A stretch of 64,000 nucleotides of DNA from Sphingomonadales bacterium (GTDB lineage: Bacteria; Pseudomonadota; Alphaproteobacteria; Sphingomonadales; Sphingomonadaceae): the NCBI GenBank assembly GCA_017302615.1, contig JAFLDB010000008.1:25001-89000 (forward strand), read 5' to 3'. Positions 8,373 to 16,968 of the stretch are shown here, piece after piece. The notes below the pieces were generated by a model, which was not told where the DNA came from, made no database searches, and saw only the letters and a program-made list of their open reading frames with translations. The position numbers and the translations under genes are program-made. How positions within the stretch are numbered: the stretch's first letter is position 1; every line of letters starts with the position of its first letter.

Positions 8373-9523
8373 TACAGCCTCTCGATGATCGTGACGTTGG
8401 CCTGCCCGCCACCTTCGCACATGGTTTGCAGGCCATAGCGGCCGCCGGTGCGCTCCAGCGCGTTGAGCAGCGTGGTCATCAGCCGCGCGCCAGTGGCGCC
8501 AAGCGGATGGCCCAGCGCAATCGCGCCGCCGTGCACGTTGACCTTCTCGTGCGGAATGCCCAGTTCCTTCATCCAGGCCATCGGCACGGACGCGAAGGCC
8601 TCGTTGCATTCGAACAGGTCGATGTCGGCCACGGTCATGCCGGCTTTCTTCAGCGCATATTCGGTCGCCGGGATCGGCGCGGTCAGCATCCACACCGGAT
8701 CGTCGGCGCGGACCGAGATGTGGTGGATGCGGGCGCGGGGCTTCAGGCCGTGTTCCTTCACCGCGCGTTCGCTGGCGACCAGCATCGCGGCGGCGCCATC
8801 GCAGTTCTGGCTGGAAATCCCGGCAGTGATGATCCCGCCTTCCTGGACGGTGCGCAGGCCTGCCAGCCCTTCGAGCGAAGTGCCGGGGCGAATGGTTTCA
8901 TCCGCGGCCAGTTCGGCCATCGGGGCGATTTCATTGGCGAACCAGCCGTTGTCGGCTGCCGCCTGCGCGCGCTGGTGCGAGGCGACCGCGAATTCCTCCA
9001 TCTCGGCGCGGGTCAGGCCCCACTTGGCGGCGATCATCTCGGCCGAATTGATCTGGTTGAGGATGCCGTCGCCATAGCGCGCGACCCAGCCGGGCGAGGT
9101 GTTGAACGGGTTGGAGAAGCCATAGGGCTCGGCGGCCAGCATTGCTGCCGAAATGGGGATGGCGTTCATCGCCTGGCTGCCGCCCGCGACGACCAGATCC
9201 TGGGTTCCGCTCATCACGCCCTGCGCGGCGAAGTGGACGGCCTGCTGGCTCGATCCGCACTGGCGGTCGATCGTGGTGCCGGGCACGTGCTGCGGCAGGC
9301 CTGCCACCAGCCACACCGTGCGGCCAATGTCACCCGCCTGCGGCCCGATCGTGTCGCAGCAGCCCCAGACGACATCGTCCACGGCATTGGCATCGATCCC
9401 GGTGCGCTCGACCAGCGCCTTGATCGGGTGCGCGCCAAGGTCGGCCGGGTGCAGCGCGGCCAGGCTGCCTTTCTTGCGCCCGATGGGCGTGCGGACGGCG
9501 TCGATGATATAGGCTTCAGGCAT
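8372..9523 (-). CDS. fadA6: Thiolase, FadA6-like
   Basis: This is a 383-residue thiolase. The nucleophilic Cys89 lies in DRQCGSSQQ, the His-containing NEAF and GGAIALGHPLGATG blocks follow, and the second catalytic cysteine lies in TMCEGGGQANVTII. It resembles the mycobacterial FadA5/FadA6 group over its whole length. In the ring C/D pathway FadA6 cleaves the open-chain β-ketoacyl-CoA after IpdAB opens ring C. Its place between ACAD genes and the SDR fits that. Distinguishing FadA6 (ring C/D) from FadA5 (side chain) rests mainly on operon context. Confidence 0.82.
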   Translation of the reverse strand: MPEAYIIDAVRTPIGRKKGSLAALHPADLGAHPIKALVERTGIDANAVDDVVWGCCDTIGPQAGDIGRTVWLVAGLPQHVPGTTIDRQCGSSQQAVHFAAQGVMSGTQDLVVAGGSQAMNAIPISAAMLAAEPYGFSNPFNTSPGWVARYGDGILNQINSAEMIAAKWGLTRAEMEEFAVASHQRAQAAADNGWFANEIAPMAELAADETIRPGTSLEGLAGLRTVQEGGIITAGISSQNCDGAAAMLVASERAVKEHGLKPRARIHHISVRADDPVWMLTAPIPATEYALKKAGMTVADIDLFECNEAFASVPMAWMKELGIPHEKVNVHGGAIALGHPLGATGARLMTTLLNALERTGGRYGLQTMCEGGGQANVTIIERL

Positions 9524-9531
9524 TTCAGTTC

Positions 9532-10464
9532 TCACGCAAAGGTGTGTTCGGGGCCAATCGGCAGCGAGCCGCCAAGCACGGCTTCGTCGATCCGGCGGAC
9601 ATGGAAGGCGCGGTCGCCCCAGGCGCCGCACAGCGCCCAGCTGCGCTTCATCCAGAAGTGCAGGTCGACCTCGTAGGTATAGCCCATCGCGCCGTGGACC
9701 TGGATCGCGGTCTCGGCGGTCTGGATCGCGGCATCACCGGCGGCCAGCTTCGCGTGGCTGACGTGGGTTGCCGCGCTGGTCACCCCGTCCTGCAAGGCCT
9801 GCGCCGCGCGCCACACCACCGGCTTGGCGAACTCGATCGCTACCGCGCAGCTGGCAAGCTGGTGCTTCAGCCCCTGGAACGCGCCGACCGGCTGGCCGAA
9901 CTGGGTCCGGATCTTGGCGTATTCGGTGGCCTGGTGCAGCATCGCATCGGCCAGGCCAAGCAGCTGCGCCGCGCTCATCAGCGCGCCGAGGTTGAGCAGG
10001 TGCTCGTCGGCCGGGCCGCTGGCACTGAACATCGCCAGGTTGCGCAGCGGATCGACGCTTTGCAGCGGCTGGCCCTCGCCATCGGCCACCCAGGGGTTGA
10101 GCACATGGGGCAGGGGAACCGTGCGGGTACCCTGGGCTATGGCTTGAAGCCCATCGGTGTCACCCTGGTGTACCAGCCAAGGCACCGCGACGAAGGCGGT
10201 ATCGACCAGCGGTTCGGCCAGGCATGCCCGCCCGCATTCCGCCGCGATCAGCGCCGCTTCGACCAGACCCAGGCCCAGCCCGCCGTGTTCTTCGGGGACC
10301 AGCAGCCCGGTCAGCCCCATCTCGACAAGGCCCTGCCAGATCGCGGGATCGCGGTTGCCCTGCTCGTCCAGCCGGCGCAGCACTTCCGGGCCGTGGGTGC
10401 CCGACAGGTAATCGCGGACAGACTCGGTCAGGGTCAGCTGATCATCGGAAAAACGGAAATCCAT
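9532..10464 (-). CDS. Short acyl-CoA dehydrogenase-like subunit
   Basis: This 310-residue ACAD-fold protein keeps the AIQVHGAMGYTYEVDLHFWMKR block but has no SEPGAGSD-type flavin motif and is shorter than the usual 380-400 residues. It is translationally coupled (TGATG) with the full-length ACAD at 10464-11627, so the two probably form a heteromeric dehydrogenase. This is the second such pair in the operon after the FadE30 pair. The likely substrate is a late, ring-opened CoA thioester; which one cannot be determined here. Confidence 0.75.
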   Translation of the reverse strand: MDFRFSDDQLTLTESVRDYLSGTHGPEVLRRLDEQGNRDPAIWQGLVEMGLTGLLVPEEHGGLGLGLVEAALIAAECGRACLAEPLVDTAFVAVPWLVHQGDTDGLQAIAQGTRTVPLPHVLNPWVADGEGQPLQSVDPLRNLAMFSASGPADEHLLNLGALMSAAQLLGLADAMLHQATEYAKIRTQFGQPVGAFQGLKHQLASCAVAIEFAKPVVWRAAQALQDGVTSAATHVSHAKLAAGDAAIQTAETAIQVHGAMGYTYEVDLHFWMKRSWALCGAWGDRAFHVRRIDEAVLGGSLPIGPEHTFA

Positions 10465-11627
10465 CAGCCTGCTCCCACGCGCGGAAGGCCCAGCAGACGC
10501 TCGGCAATGATGTTGCGCTGGACCTCGTTCGATCCGGCATAGATCGGCCCGGAGAGGGAGAAGATGTAGCCTTCCAGCCACTGGTTGATCTGCCCGTTGC
10601 CAAACCGCTTCAGCTCGGCATGGGCGCCCAGGATCTGCATCGCGGTGCGGTGCATCGACCGGTCCAGTTCCGACCAGAAGATCTTGTTGAGGCTGGCTTC
10701 GGCGCCGATCTTGCCGCCCGCCATGATCTTCGAGGCGACCGCATAGGTGTTGTAGGCATAGGCCTGCGCCGCGCCCCAGGCCTGGACCACCGCCTCGCGC
10801 GCGGCGGGGGAGGCTTCGGCCTCGTGCGCGCGGTAAAGCTCGACCAGCCGCTTGGCGGTGGCCTGAAACCGGCCGGGCGAGCGCAGCATCAGCCCGCGTT
10901 CGAACCCGGCGGTGGCCATGGCCACGTTCCAGCCCTGGCCTTCGCCGGCCAGACAGTTTTCGACCGGCACCCGCACTTCATCGAAGAACAGTTCGGCAAA
11001 GCCGGTATCGCCGTGCAGCTGGCGGATCGGGCGGCGGGTGATGCCAGGGCTGTTCAGGTCGAACAGGATGAAAGTGAGGCCCTTGTGGCGCTTGCTGTCG
11101 GGATCGGTGCGGAAAATGCCAAAGCCCCAGTCGGCAAAGGCGGCGCGGCTGGACCAGGTCTTCTGCCCGGTGATGACATAGTGATCGCCGTCCCGCACCG
11201 CCTTGGACTGGATTGCCGCCATGTCGCTGCCCGCGCCGGGTTCGGACCAGGCCTGGGCCCAGATCACTTCGCCGCGTGCCATCGGCGGCAGGAACCGGGC
11301 CTTCTGTTCCTCGGTGCCGAATTCCATGATCGTCGGGCCAAGCAGGAAGATACCGTTCTGGTTGGCCCGGTTGGGGCCGCCGGCGCGGAAATACTCTTCT
11401 TCGAAGATCAGCCACTGGATCAGGTCCAGTCCGCGCCCGCCAAACTGTTCGGGCCAGGTGACCATGCCCCAGTTGCCACTCGCCAGAGTGCGTTCCCACG
11501 CCACGTGCTGGTCATAGCCCTCGCGGCATTCCAGCGTGACGAGCGGTTCCTTGGGAACATGCGCTTCCATCCAGGCGCGCACTTCGGCCCGGAATGCTTC
11601 CTGTTCGGGAGTGTAGTGCAATTCCAT
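10464..11627 (-). CDS. Acyl-CoA dehydrogenase, full-length (FadE31/32-like)
   Basis: This 387-residue acyl-CoA dehydrogenase carries WSEPGAGSDMAAIQS in the flavin domain, GFERGLMLRS with a candidate catalytic glutamate, and the C-terminal IYAGSNEVQRNIIAERLLGL. It resembles the FadE31-33 group encoded in ring C/D clusters of steroid degraders, which oxidise intermediates after ring opening. It starts 2 bases after the echA20 stop and overlaps the short ACAD-like gene downstream by 1 base. I did not assign a FadE number because the paralogues are hard to separate by eye. Confidence 0.8.
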   Translation of the reverse strand: MELHYTPEQEAFRAEVRAWMEAHVPKEPLVTLECREGYDQHVAWERTLASGNWGMVTWPEQFGGRGLDLIQWLIFEEEYFRAGGPNRANQNGIFLLGPTIMEFGTEEQKARFLPPMARGEVIWAQAWSEPGAGSDMAAIQSKAVRDGDHYVITGQKTWSSRAAFADWGFGIFRTDPDSKRHKGLTFILFDLNSPGITRRPIRQLHGDTGFAELFFDEVRVPVENCLAGEGQGWNVAMATAGFERGLMLRSPGRFQATAKRLVELYRAHEAEASPAAREAVVQAWGAAQAYAYNTYAVASKIMAGGKIGAEASLNKIFWSELDRSMHRTAMQILGAHAELKRFGNGQINQWLEGYIFSLSGPIYAGSNEVQRNIIAERLLGLPRVGAG

Positions 11628-11629
11628 GG

Positions 11630-12385
11630 TCAGAACTTCGCCGCCTTGCCGGTCTCGACGAAGGCATCACGGCTCTTCTGGCTGTCTTCGTGCATGTACA
11701 TTTCCAGCGTGAAGCCCTGTTCCCAGCGGTACCCGCGATCAACGTCGCGCGGTTCCAGACCGTTCAGCGCTTCCTTGGCGATGACCAGCGCCTTACGGCT
11801 CTTGGAAGCGATGACCGCGCAGAAGGCCCGGGCCTCTGCCACCAGGTCGGCGCGCGGCACGACCTTCTCGACCGCGCCCAGGCGGTATGCTTCGGCCACC
11901 GGAATGTTGCCGCCGGTGAAGAAGGCCGCGCGAACCTTGTGCAGCGGCAACATGCGCGACAGGTGGCTCGCCCCGCCCATTGCCCCGCGATCGACTTCGG
12001 GCAGGCTGAAGAAGGCGTCGTCGGCGGCAATGATCGTATCGCTCGCCCCGCAGATGCCGATCCCGCCGCCGATCACGAACTTGTGCGCGGCCACCACCAC
12101 CGGCACTTCGGCATCGCGGATCGCCTTGAAGGTCAGGTAATTGCCGCGGTTGAGCACAGTGATCCGTTCCGGGTGGGCCTGCATCTCCTTGATGTCGACC
12201 CCGCCGCAGAACCCGCGCGATTCTTCGGCGGCGCGGATCAGCACGCAGTTTACCTCGGGATTGCTCGCCGCCGCCGTGATCATCGCCGGCAGGCTCATCC
12301 AGGTCTCGCTGTCAAAGGCGTTGACCGGGGGATGGTCGAACACGATCTCGGCGATGCGGTCGGTGATGGTGGTCGTAATCGGCAT
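11630..12385 (-). CDS. echA20: Enoyl-CoA hydratase family ring-D hydrolase, EchA20-like
   Basis: This 251-residue crotonase-fold protein matches the mycobacterial EchA20 pattern as I remember it: VVVAAHKFVIGGGIG in the oxyanion-hole region, LPEVDRGAMGGASHLSR and the C-terminal YRWEQGFTLEMYM. EchA20 hydrolytically opens ring D of a HIP-CoA-derived CoA ester before IpdAB opens ring C. The start is the ATG at 12385, which gives the family length. It sits 5 bases after ipdC, next to the ipdAB genes, a conserved grouping. Confidence 0.87.
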   Translation of the reverse strand: MPITTTITDRIAEIVFDHPPVNAFDSETWMSLPAMITAAASNPEVNCVLIRAAEESRGFCGGVDIKEMQAHPERITVLNRGNYLTFKAIRDAEVPVVVAAHKFVIGGGIGICGASDTIIAADDAFFSLPEVDRGAMGGASHLSRMLPLHKVRAAFFTGGNIPVAEAYRLGAVEKVVPRADLVAEARAFCAVIASKSRKALVIAKEALNGLEPRDVDRGYRWEQGFTLEMYMHEDSQKSRDAFVETGKAAKF

Positions 12386-12390
12386 GGCGT

Positions 12391-13458
12391 TCAGTCCTGT
12401 CCGCACAGCGCGGCGATGCGCGCCCGTGCCTCGGTTTCGATTCCCTGCAGCAGGTCGGCGCAGGCCGGCAGGTCGGTCAGCCGCCCGGCGACCACGCCGG
12501 TCGCCATCAGGCCTTGCTCGGCATCGCCGGAAACAACCGCGCGCTGGATCATGATCGGGGCAGCGGCCGCCATCATCGCAGCGCTCAATGGCATTTCGCC
12601 GTGGCTGGTCATTCCGCGGGCAGTGGCCAGCACCTGGCCCCAGCCCATCCCGGTCTGGCGCTTCATCTCCAGCCCCGCCTCGACCGCGCGCAGAGTCATG
12701 GCGATCCGGCCCGAGCCTTCGATACGCTTGAGCAGCGGGTTCAGGATCATCCGCTGCGGGATGCCATCGACCTTGGTGGAAACGATAATGTCACCCGTGC
12801 CGGCCTTGACGTAGGCCGCCTTGGGGGCAGCCGGGACCGGGCTTTCGGCGGTCATCAGGAACCGGGTGCCCATGGCAATCCCGCAGGCACCATAGGCCAG
12901 CGCTGCGGCCAGGCCGCGCCCGTCGCCAAAGCCGCCGGCGGCCACCACCGGCACCTCGACCGCGTCCAGCACTTGCGGCAGCAGCACGGTGGTCGGCACC
13001 GATCCGGTATGCCCGCCGCCTTCGCCCCCCTGGACGGTGACCATCTCGCAGCCCAGCTGGACCATCTTTTCGGCGTGCTTCACCGCTCCGACGGTGGGGA
13101 TGCAGAGTATCCCCTTGTCGCGAAACGCGCCGATCATCTTGGCGTCCGGCCCGCGCCCGAAGCTGACCGCTTTCACCCGGTCGGCATTGGCAAGGATGAT
13201 TTCGACGATCTCGGCCGCGCCCGGCTGGAACGAGTGGAAATTCACTCCGAAGGCGTGGGGCGTCAGGTCGCGCAGCTGGGCGATTGCCAGGTTCAGTTCG
13301 GCCGGCTTCATCACCGCGCCGGCGAGGAAGCTGAAGGCCCCGGCATTGCTGGTCGCGGCGACCAGTTGCGGCGTCGCGATCCAGCCCATCGCGGTCTGGA
13401 TCACCGGAAGGCGGCAGCCCAGCCGCCGGGTCAGGTCAGTGGCAAGCGGATCGGTCAA
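12391..13458 (-). CDS. ipdC: Nitronate-monooxygenase-fold flavin enzyme, IpdC-like
   Basis: This 355-residue FMN-dependent TIM barrel has the family blocks VIQTAMGWIA near the start, VQGGEGGGHTG and GGFGDGRGLAAALAYGACG in the phosphate-binding half. The length equals that of mycobacterial IpdC, an oxidoreductase of the ring C/D pathway acting on a 5-hydroxy-HIC-CoA-type intermediate. The start is a TTG at 13458, three bases after the preceding stop and with an AAGGGC stretch upstream; the first in-frame ATG would remove the first conserved block. A true nitronate monooxygenase is unlikely in this operon. Confidence 0.85.
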   Translation of the reverse strand: MTDPLATDLTRRLGCRLPVIQTAMGWIATPQLVAATSNAGAFSFLAGAVMKPAELNLAIAQLRDLTPHAFGVNFHSFQPGAAEIVEIILANADRVKAVSFGRGPDAKMIGAFRDKGILCIPTVGAVKHAEKMVQLGCEMVTVQGGEGGGHTGSVPTTVLLPQVLDAVEVPVVAAGGFGDGRGLAAALAYGACGIAMGTRFLMTAESPVPAAPKAAYVKAGTGDIIVSTKVDGIPQRMILNPLLKRIEGSGRIAMTLRAVEAGLEMKRQTGMGWGQVLATARGMTSHGEMPLSAAMMAAAAPIMIQRAVVSGDAEQGLMATGVVAGRLTDLPACADLLQGIETEARARIAALCGQD

Positions 13459-13461
13459 GGC

Positions 13462-14370
13462 TCAGCCCTTGCCGTCGCGCTGCTTGTTGGCGGCAGCGGC
13501 GGACTTGCCGGAGACACCAGCAATGGAATTGCCATAGACCAGATCGTTCTGGGCGTGGGCGAAGTGGTGCATGTGGAACACCGCGTCCATCGCGCTGCGC
13601 TTGCCGCGCAGTTCCTCGACATGATTGACCGCCTGCTTGGTCAGCCAGTTTCCCAGCCGCGGCGCGGCGGCCAGCTTGGCGGCCCAGGCGGCAGTTGCCT
13701 CGCGCAGCTCGGCGCGTGGGACCACCTTGTTGACCATGCCGAACTGCTCGGCCCGGGCGGCGGGCATCCGCTCGCCCAGCAGCAGGAATTCCTTGGCCAC
13801 GCGCGGCGGCAGCTCATAGGCGTGGGCGAAGTATTCCACCCCCGGAATGCCCATCATCGGCACCACCGGATCCTGGAAGAAGGCGTCTTCGCTGGCCACG
13901 ATCAGGTCGCAGACCCAGGCCAGCATCAGCCCGCCGGCAATGCAGGCGCCCTGGACCATGGCGATGGTCGGCTTGGGAATGTCGCGCCAGCGGCGGCACA
14001 TGCCGAGGTACTGTTCCTGCTCGCGGGTATAGAGCAGCTCGGCGGCCGGCTTGTTGGTGTGGGGGCCGATCATCAACCGCTTGTCGAACTCGGTGTGCAG
14101 ATCGCGGCCCGGAGTGCCGATGTCATGCCCGGCGGAGAAATGCTTGCCTTCGCCGGCGAGCACGATGCAGCCCACGCTGTCATCCTGCACCGCGCGGTTG
14201 AAGCAATCGTCCAGCGCATAGGTCATCTGGCCGTTCTGGGCGTTGTTGAAGCCCGGTCGGTTCATCGTGATCCAGGCGACGCCGCCGACCACCTCGTAGA
14301 GCACCGGCTCTGCGGTCTCGTACTCGGGCGGTGCGTCCTGCGGTTCGACGAGTTCGCGTCCCTTGGTCAT
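13462..14370 (-). CDS. Enoyl-CoA hydratase/isomerase family protein
   Basis: This is a 302-residue crotonase-superfamily member, longer than the usual 260 because of an inserted region around residues 95-125. The first oxyanion-hole loop is HFSAGHDIG and the second is QGACIAGGLMLAWVCD. It presumably hydrates or isomerises an enoyl-CoA made by one of the acyl-CoA dehydrogenases in the same operon. It overlaps ipdB by 4 bases. I cannot assign a specific EchA name, and the C-terminal 30 residues (Ala/Lys-rich) look dispensable. Confidence 0.78.
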   Translation of the reverse strand: MTKGRELVEPQDAPPEYETAEPVLYEVVGGVAWITMNRPGFNNAQNGQMTYALDDCFNRAVQDDSVGCIVLAGEGKHFSAGHDIGTPGRDLHTEFDKRLMIGPHTNKPAAELLYTREQEQYLGMCRRWRDIPKPTIAMVQGACIAGGLMLAWVCDLIVASEDAFFQDPVVPMMGIPGVEYFAHAYELPPRVAKEFLLLGERMPAARAEQFGMVNKVVPRAELREATAAWAAKLAAAPRLGNWLTKQAVNHVEELRGKRSAMDAVFHMHHFAHAQNDLVYGNSIAGVSGKSAAAANKQRDGKG

Positions 14371-15158
14371 GCTGCCCTCCCGATTGTTGGATTGTCCTTG
14401 ATCACGCTGGCGCGGATGTTGTGCGGATCGAGGCTGGCGATGATCGCCAGCGCCTCACCATCGGGCAGAGCGGTCTCGCCCGTCACGGCATCGATCAGTT
14501 CGAACCCGGTCGCTTCCTGCACCTGGGCGAAGGTCACGCCAGGGTGCAGCGAGACGACGCGGATCGCGTTGTCAGGCCCGCCGAAATCCATCACGCACAG
14601 GTTGGTGACGATGCTGCGCAGATCGACTGCGGAATAGTTGCCGCCCGGCACGCGCTTGGCCGGGTTGTAGCCCACACCCGACACCATATCGACCTCGCCG
14701 GCCACGAACACACGGGATGTGTGGCTGGGGAAGAAGAAGCTGTTGGGGTGGTAGATCGTGTTCCCCGGAAAGCCGCGTACGCCCAGCATCTGGGTCTTGG
14801 GCTGCTGGTGGGTGCCGCCCAGCTGCGACAGGTTGATCTGGCCGAATCGGTCGATCTGGGTCGGCGTGACCATGGCGTGGCGCCGCCCGGTCCAGACCGC
14901 GGCATCGAAGAAGCGGCTGAACGGCAGGTAACCGGCCGCCTTGCGATCGTTATAGCCGCGCGGGCCCAGCGGGACCGGCTGTTCGACCAGATAGGCTTCG
15001 CCATCGGTCATCATCAGTTCGGGACTATGGGTCAGCTTGGCCAGGCTCGCCGCCAGGCGCGGGACCGGACCTACCCCGGTTGCCACGACTTCGCCATTGT
15101 TCCGGAAGGCTTCCGAGCAGGCGAAGATGCACAGTTCTGCAAGGGTCACGTCAGTCAT
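14367..15158 (-). CDS. ipdB: IpdB-like subunit of ring-C-opening CoA-transferase-fold hydrolase
   Basis: This 263-residue protein has the fold of a CoA-transferase β subunit. With IpdA it forms the enzyme that hydrolyses the last steroid ring (ring C) of COCHEA-CoA rather than transferring CoA. Recognisable blocks are NNGEVVATGVGPVPRLAA near the start and a C-terminal LHPGVTFAQVQEATGFEL typical of β subunits. It begins at the ATG at 15158, which shares one base with the ipdA stop (TGATG), so the two subunits are made in a fixed ratio. The pairing with IpdA, EchA20 and IpdC makes the name secure. Confidence 0.88.
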   Translation of the reverse strand: MTDVTLAELCIFACSEAFRNNGEVVATGVGPVPRLAASLAKLTHSPELMMTDGEAYLVEQPVPLGPRGYNDRKAAGYLPFSRFFDAAVWTGRRHAMVTPTQIDRFGQINLSQLGGTHQQPKTQMLGVRGFPGNTIYHPNSFFFPSHTSRVFVAGEVDMVSGVGYNPAKRVPGGNYSAVDLRSIVTNLCVMDFGGPDNAIRVVSLHPGVTFAQVQEATGFELIDAVTGETALPDGEALAIIASLDPHNIRASVIKDNPTIGRAA

Positions 15159-16042
15159 CAGAAAATCGGCAAGGGCAAAGCCTTGACCGCCTCCACTCCG
15201 CCGAAACCGGCCAGGTAAGTCTGCTCGTCGCTGGCGACGAAACGGTCCGCCACTTCGGCCCAGTTGCCGGGTTCCTTCGCGGCATCGGTGTAGGCCTTGA
15301 AGGCCTTCATGTCCCAGCCATAGGCCGGTGGCATCGAGCTGGGGTGCGCGCCGCCGGGAATCTCGGTCACGCCGGAAATGAACGCGCGTTCGACGATGTT
15401 GGCCTGGGCCTCGGCGGGGTAGTGGTCTTCCATCCGGTCGACCAGTTGCTCGCAGCTGACATAGGTTTTCGCGGCGGCGCGGGCGAACCATTCGTCGTAA
15501 TAGACATCCGGGCCGAAGGCGTGGATGTTGCCGCGCCAGTCGCTGCGGTTGACGTGGAGCAGCGCGGCATCAAGCTTCAGCGCGGGCATGGCAATCAGCA
15601 CTTCGCCATCGGCGTAGGGCGATTGCACGGTCTTGAGACCGCCCAGTTCGGCAAGGTCGGTACCCAGACCCACCCGGGTCGGGAGGAACGGCAGGCCGAA
15701 GGCGGCGGCCTTCAGCCCCCACTGGAACATGCCCTCGTCCAGCTCCAGCACTTCGATCTGTCCGGCCTCGCGGGCCTTGCGGAACCAGGGTTCGAGCGGG
15801 ATCGCGTCGAGGCTGACGAAAGCGAAGACCAGCTTCTTCACCTTGCCCGCCGCGCAGAGCATGCCCACGTCTGCGCCGCCATAGGCGACCACGGTCAGGT
15901 CCTTGAGGTCCGAGCGCAGGATCTCGCGCACCAGGGCCATCGGCTTGCGCCGCGGGCCCCAGCCACCGATCCCCAGCGTCATTCCGTCGCTGAGCTGTCC
16001 GACGATCTCCGCCGGGGTCATCCGTTTGTCGAGCATGGTCAT
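15158..16042 (-). CDS. ipdA: IpdA-like subunit of ring-C-opening CoA-transferase-fold hydrolase
   Basis: This 294-residue CoA-transferase-α-fold protein carries GGWGPRRKPMALVREILRSD and the DEGM motif, whose Glu103 is the likely counterpart of the catalytic glutamate reported for mycobacterial IpdA (from memory). IpdAB opens ring C by a hydrolytic retro-Claisen reaction. The ATG at 16042 overlaps the hsaC stop by 4 bases; a second in-frame ATG two codons later is possible. Lying directly behind hsaC, it joins the ring A/B and C/D pathways in one transcript. Confidence 0.88.
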   Translation of the reverse strand: MTMLDKRMTPAEIVGQLSDGMTLGIGGWGPRRKPMALVREILRSDLKDLTVVAYGGADVGMLCAAGKVKKLVFAFVSLDAIPLEPWFRKAREAGQIEVLELDEGMFQWGLKAAAFGLPFLPTRVGLGTDLAELGGLKTVQSPYADGEVLIAMPALKLDAALLHVNRSDWRGNIHAFGPDVYYDEWFARAAAKTYVSCEQLVDRMEDHYPAEAQANIVERAFISGVTEIPGGAHPSSMPPAYGWDMKAFKAYTDAAKEPGNWAEVADRFVASDEQTYLAGFGGVEAVKALPLPIF

Positions 16043-16968
16043 TCGGCTGCCTGCTGTTGTTCCTTCATCGCCTTCTGCCAGGCCCATTCGTGGCCCCAGA
16101 TGCTGATGCCGATGTGCTTGGTCACTTCCCAGCTGGCCGGGTCGATCACCAGGCTGTCGCAGCCGATCTCCAGATCGAAGCCGCTGGGGGTCTGGACATA
16201 GAAGCCGACCGTTTCGTCGTTGAAGTGCTGGCCCAGGCTGGCGCTTTCCGGCAGGCCCATGGCCTTCATCCGGTCATAGGCTTTGCCGACCTCGACCAGG
16301 CTGGGGTACTGCAACATCACGTGGACCGCGCCGGACGGCGGCACCGGGCCTTCACCGAAGGCGATCGAGTGGTGGCGGCCGTTGTCGGCGTGAAGGAACG
16401 CGAAATGCATCGCCGGGGCATCCGGCCCCATCAGGTGGAAGGCCGGCATGTCGGTTTCATGAAAGCCGATCACGTCGCGGTGAAAGGAAAGGGCCGCAGG
16501 AAAGTCCGGCGCTGAGAACACGGCGTGGCCCATGCCCATCTCGCCGGTGATGAAGTGTGAAATGCCCAGTGGCGAAACGAATGGTTCGTCGGTGCGGCTG
16601 TCGCCGGAGAAGAATTCCAGCCCGTTTCCGGCCGGATCGCTGGTGCGGAAGCCGGCCTCGACGCAGCGCAGCGCGGCTTCCTCGGTGGTGAAGCGCTCAA
16701 CCGGGCGTCCGGCTTCCGCCACGCGCGCAGCCAGTGCATCAAGCGCGGCGGCATCGGTCACTTCGTAACCGGCAGCCTTGAACCAGTCGCGGTTCGACTT
16801 CTCGATCCGGAAGCGGAACGGACGCTCGTCGATCCGGAACTGCATCGCACCGTCCGCTGCGTCGGGCGCGCGCATCACGCCCGCCAGCTGCGTCAGAAAC
16901 GCGTCCCACCGCTCCGGCTGGGCCGTTTCGACAATCACATAGCCAAGCGCCTTGACGCCCATGGCCAT
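16039..16968 (-). CDS. hsaC: Type I extradiol dioxygenase, HsaC/TesB-like
   Basis: This is a 309-residue two-domain VOC dioxygenase. The iron ligands are visible as His148 (GMGHAVF), His216 (AVHVMLQ) and Glu267 (FDLEIG). The second-sphere residues His200, His248 and Tyr257 also match the BphC pattern. In steroid degradation HsaC meta-cleaves the catechol 3,4-DHSA formed by HsaAB. Unlike the other hsa genes it is on the minus strand, at the head of the ring C/D operon. The ATG at 16968 shares bases with the preceding stop (TAATG) and has a GGGGGG-type ribosome site. A second copy lies at 57360-58277. Confidence 0.9.
   Translation of the reverse strand: MAMGVKALGYVIVETAQPERWDAFLTQLAGVMRAPDAADGAMQFRIDERPFRFRIEKSNRDWFKAAGYEVTDAAALDALAARVAEAGRPVERFTTEEAALRCVEAGFRTSDPAGNGLEFFSGDSRTDEPFVSPLGISHFITGEMGMGHAVFSAPDFPAALSFHRDVIGFHETDMPAFHLMGPDAPAMHFAFLHADNGRHHSIAFGEGPVPPSGAVHVMLQYPSLVEVGKAYDRMKAMGLPESASLGQHFNDETVGFYVQTPSGFDLEIGCDSLVIDPASWEVTKHIGISIWGHEWAWQKAMKEQQQAAE

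Noticed and set aside
12391-13458. True nitronate monooxygenase
   Set aside because: The fold fits, but the length and position beside echA20 and ipdAB match IpdC far better.
12514-14637. A 707-codon plus-strand open frame opposite ipdC and the enoyl-CoA hydratase
   Set aside because: The opposite strand encodes recognisable IpdC and crotonase-fold proteins. The long frame has no domain pattern and no ribosome site.
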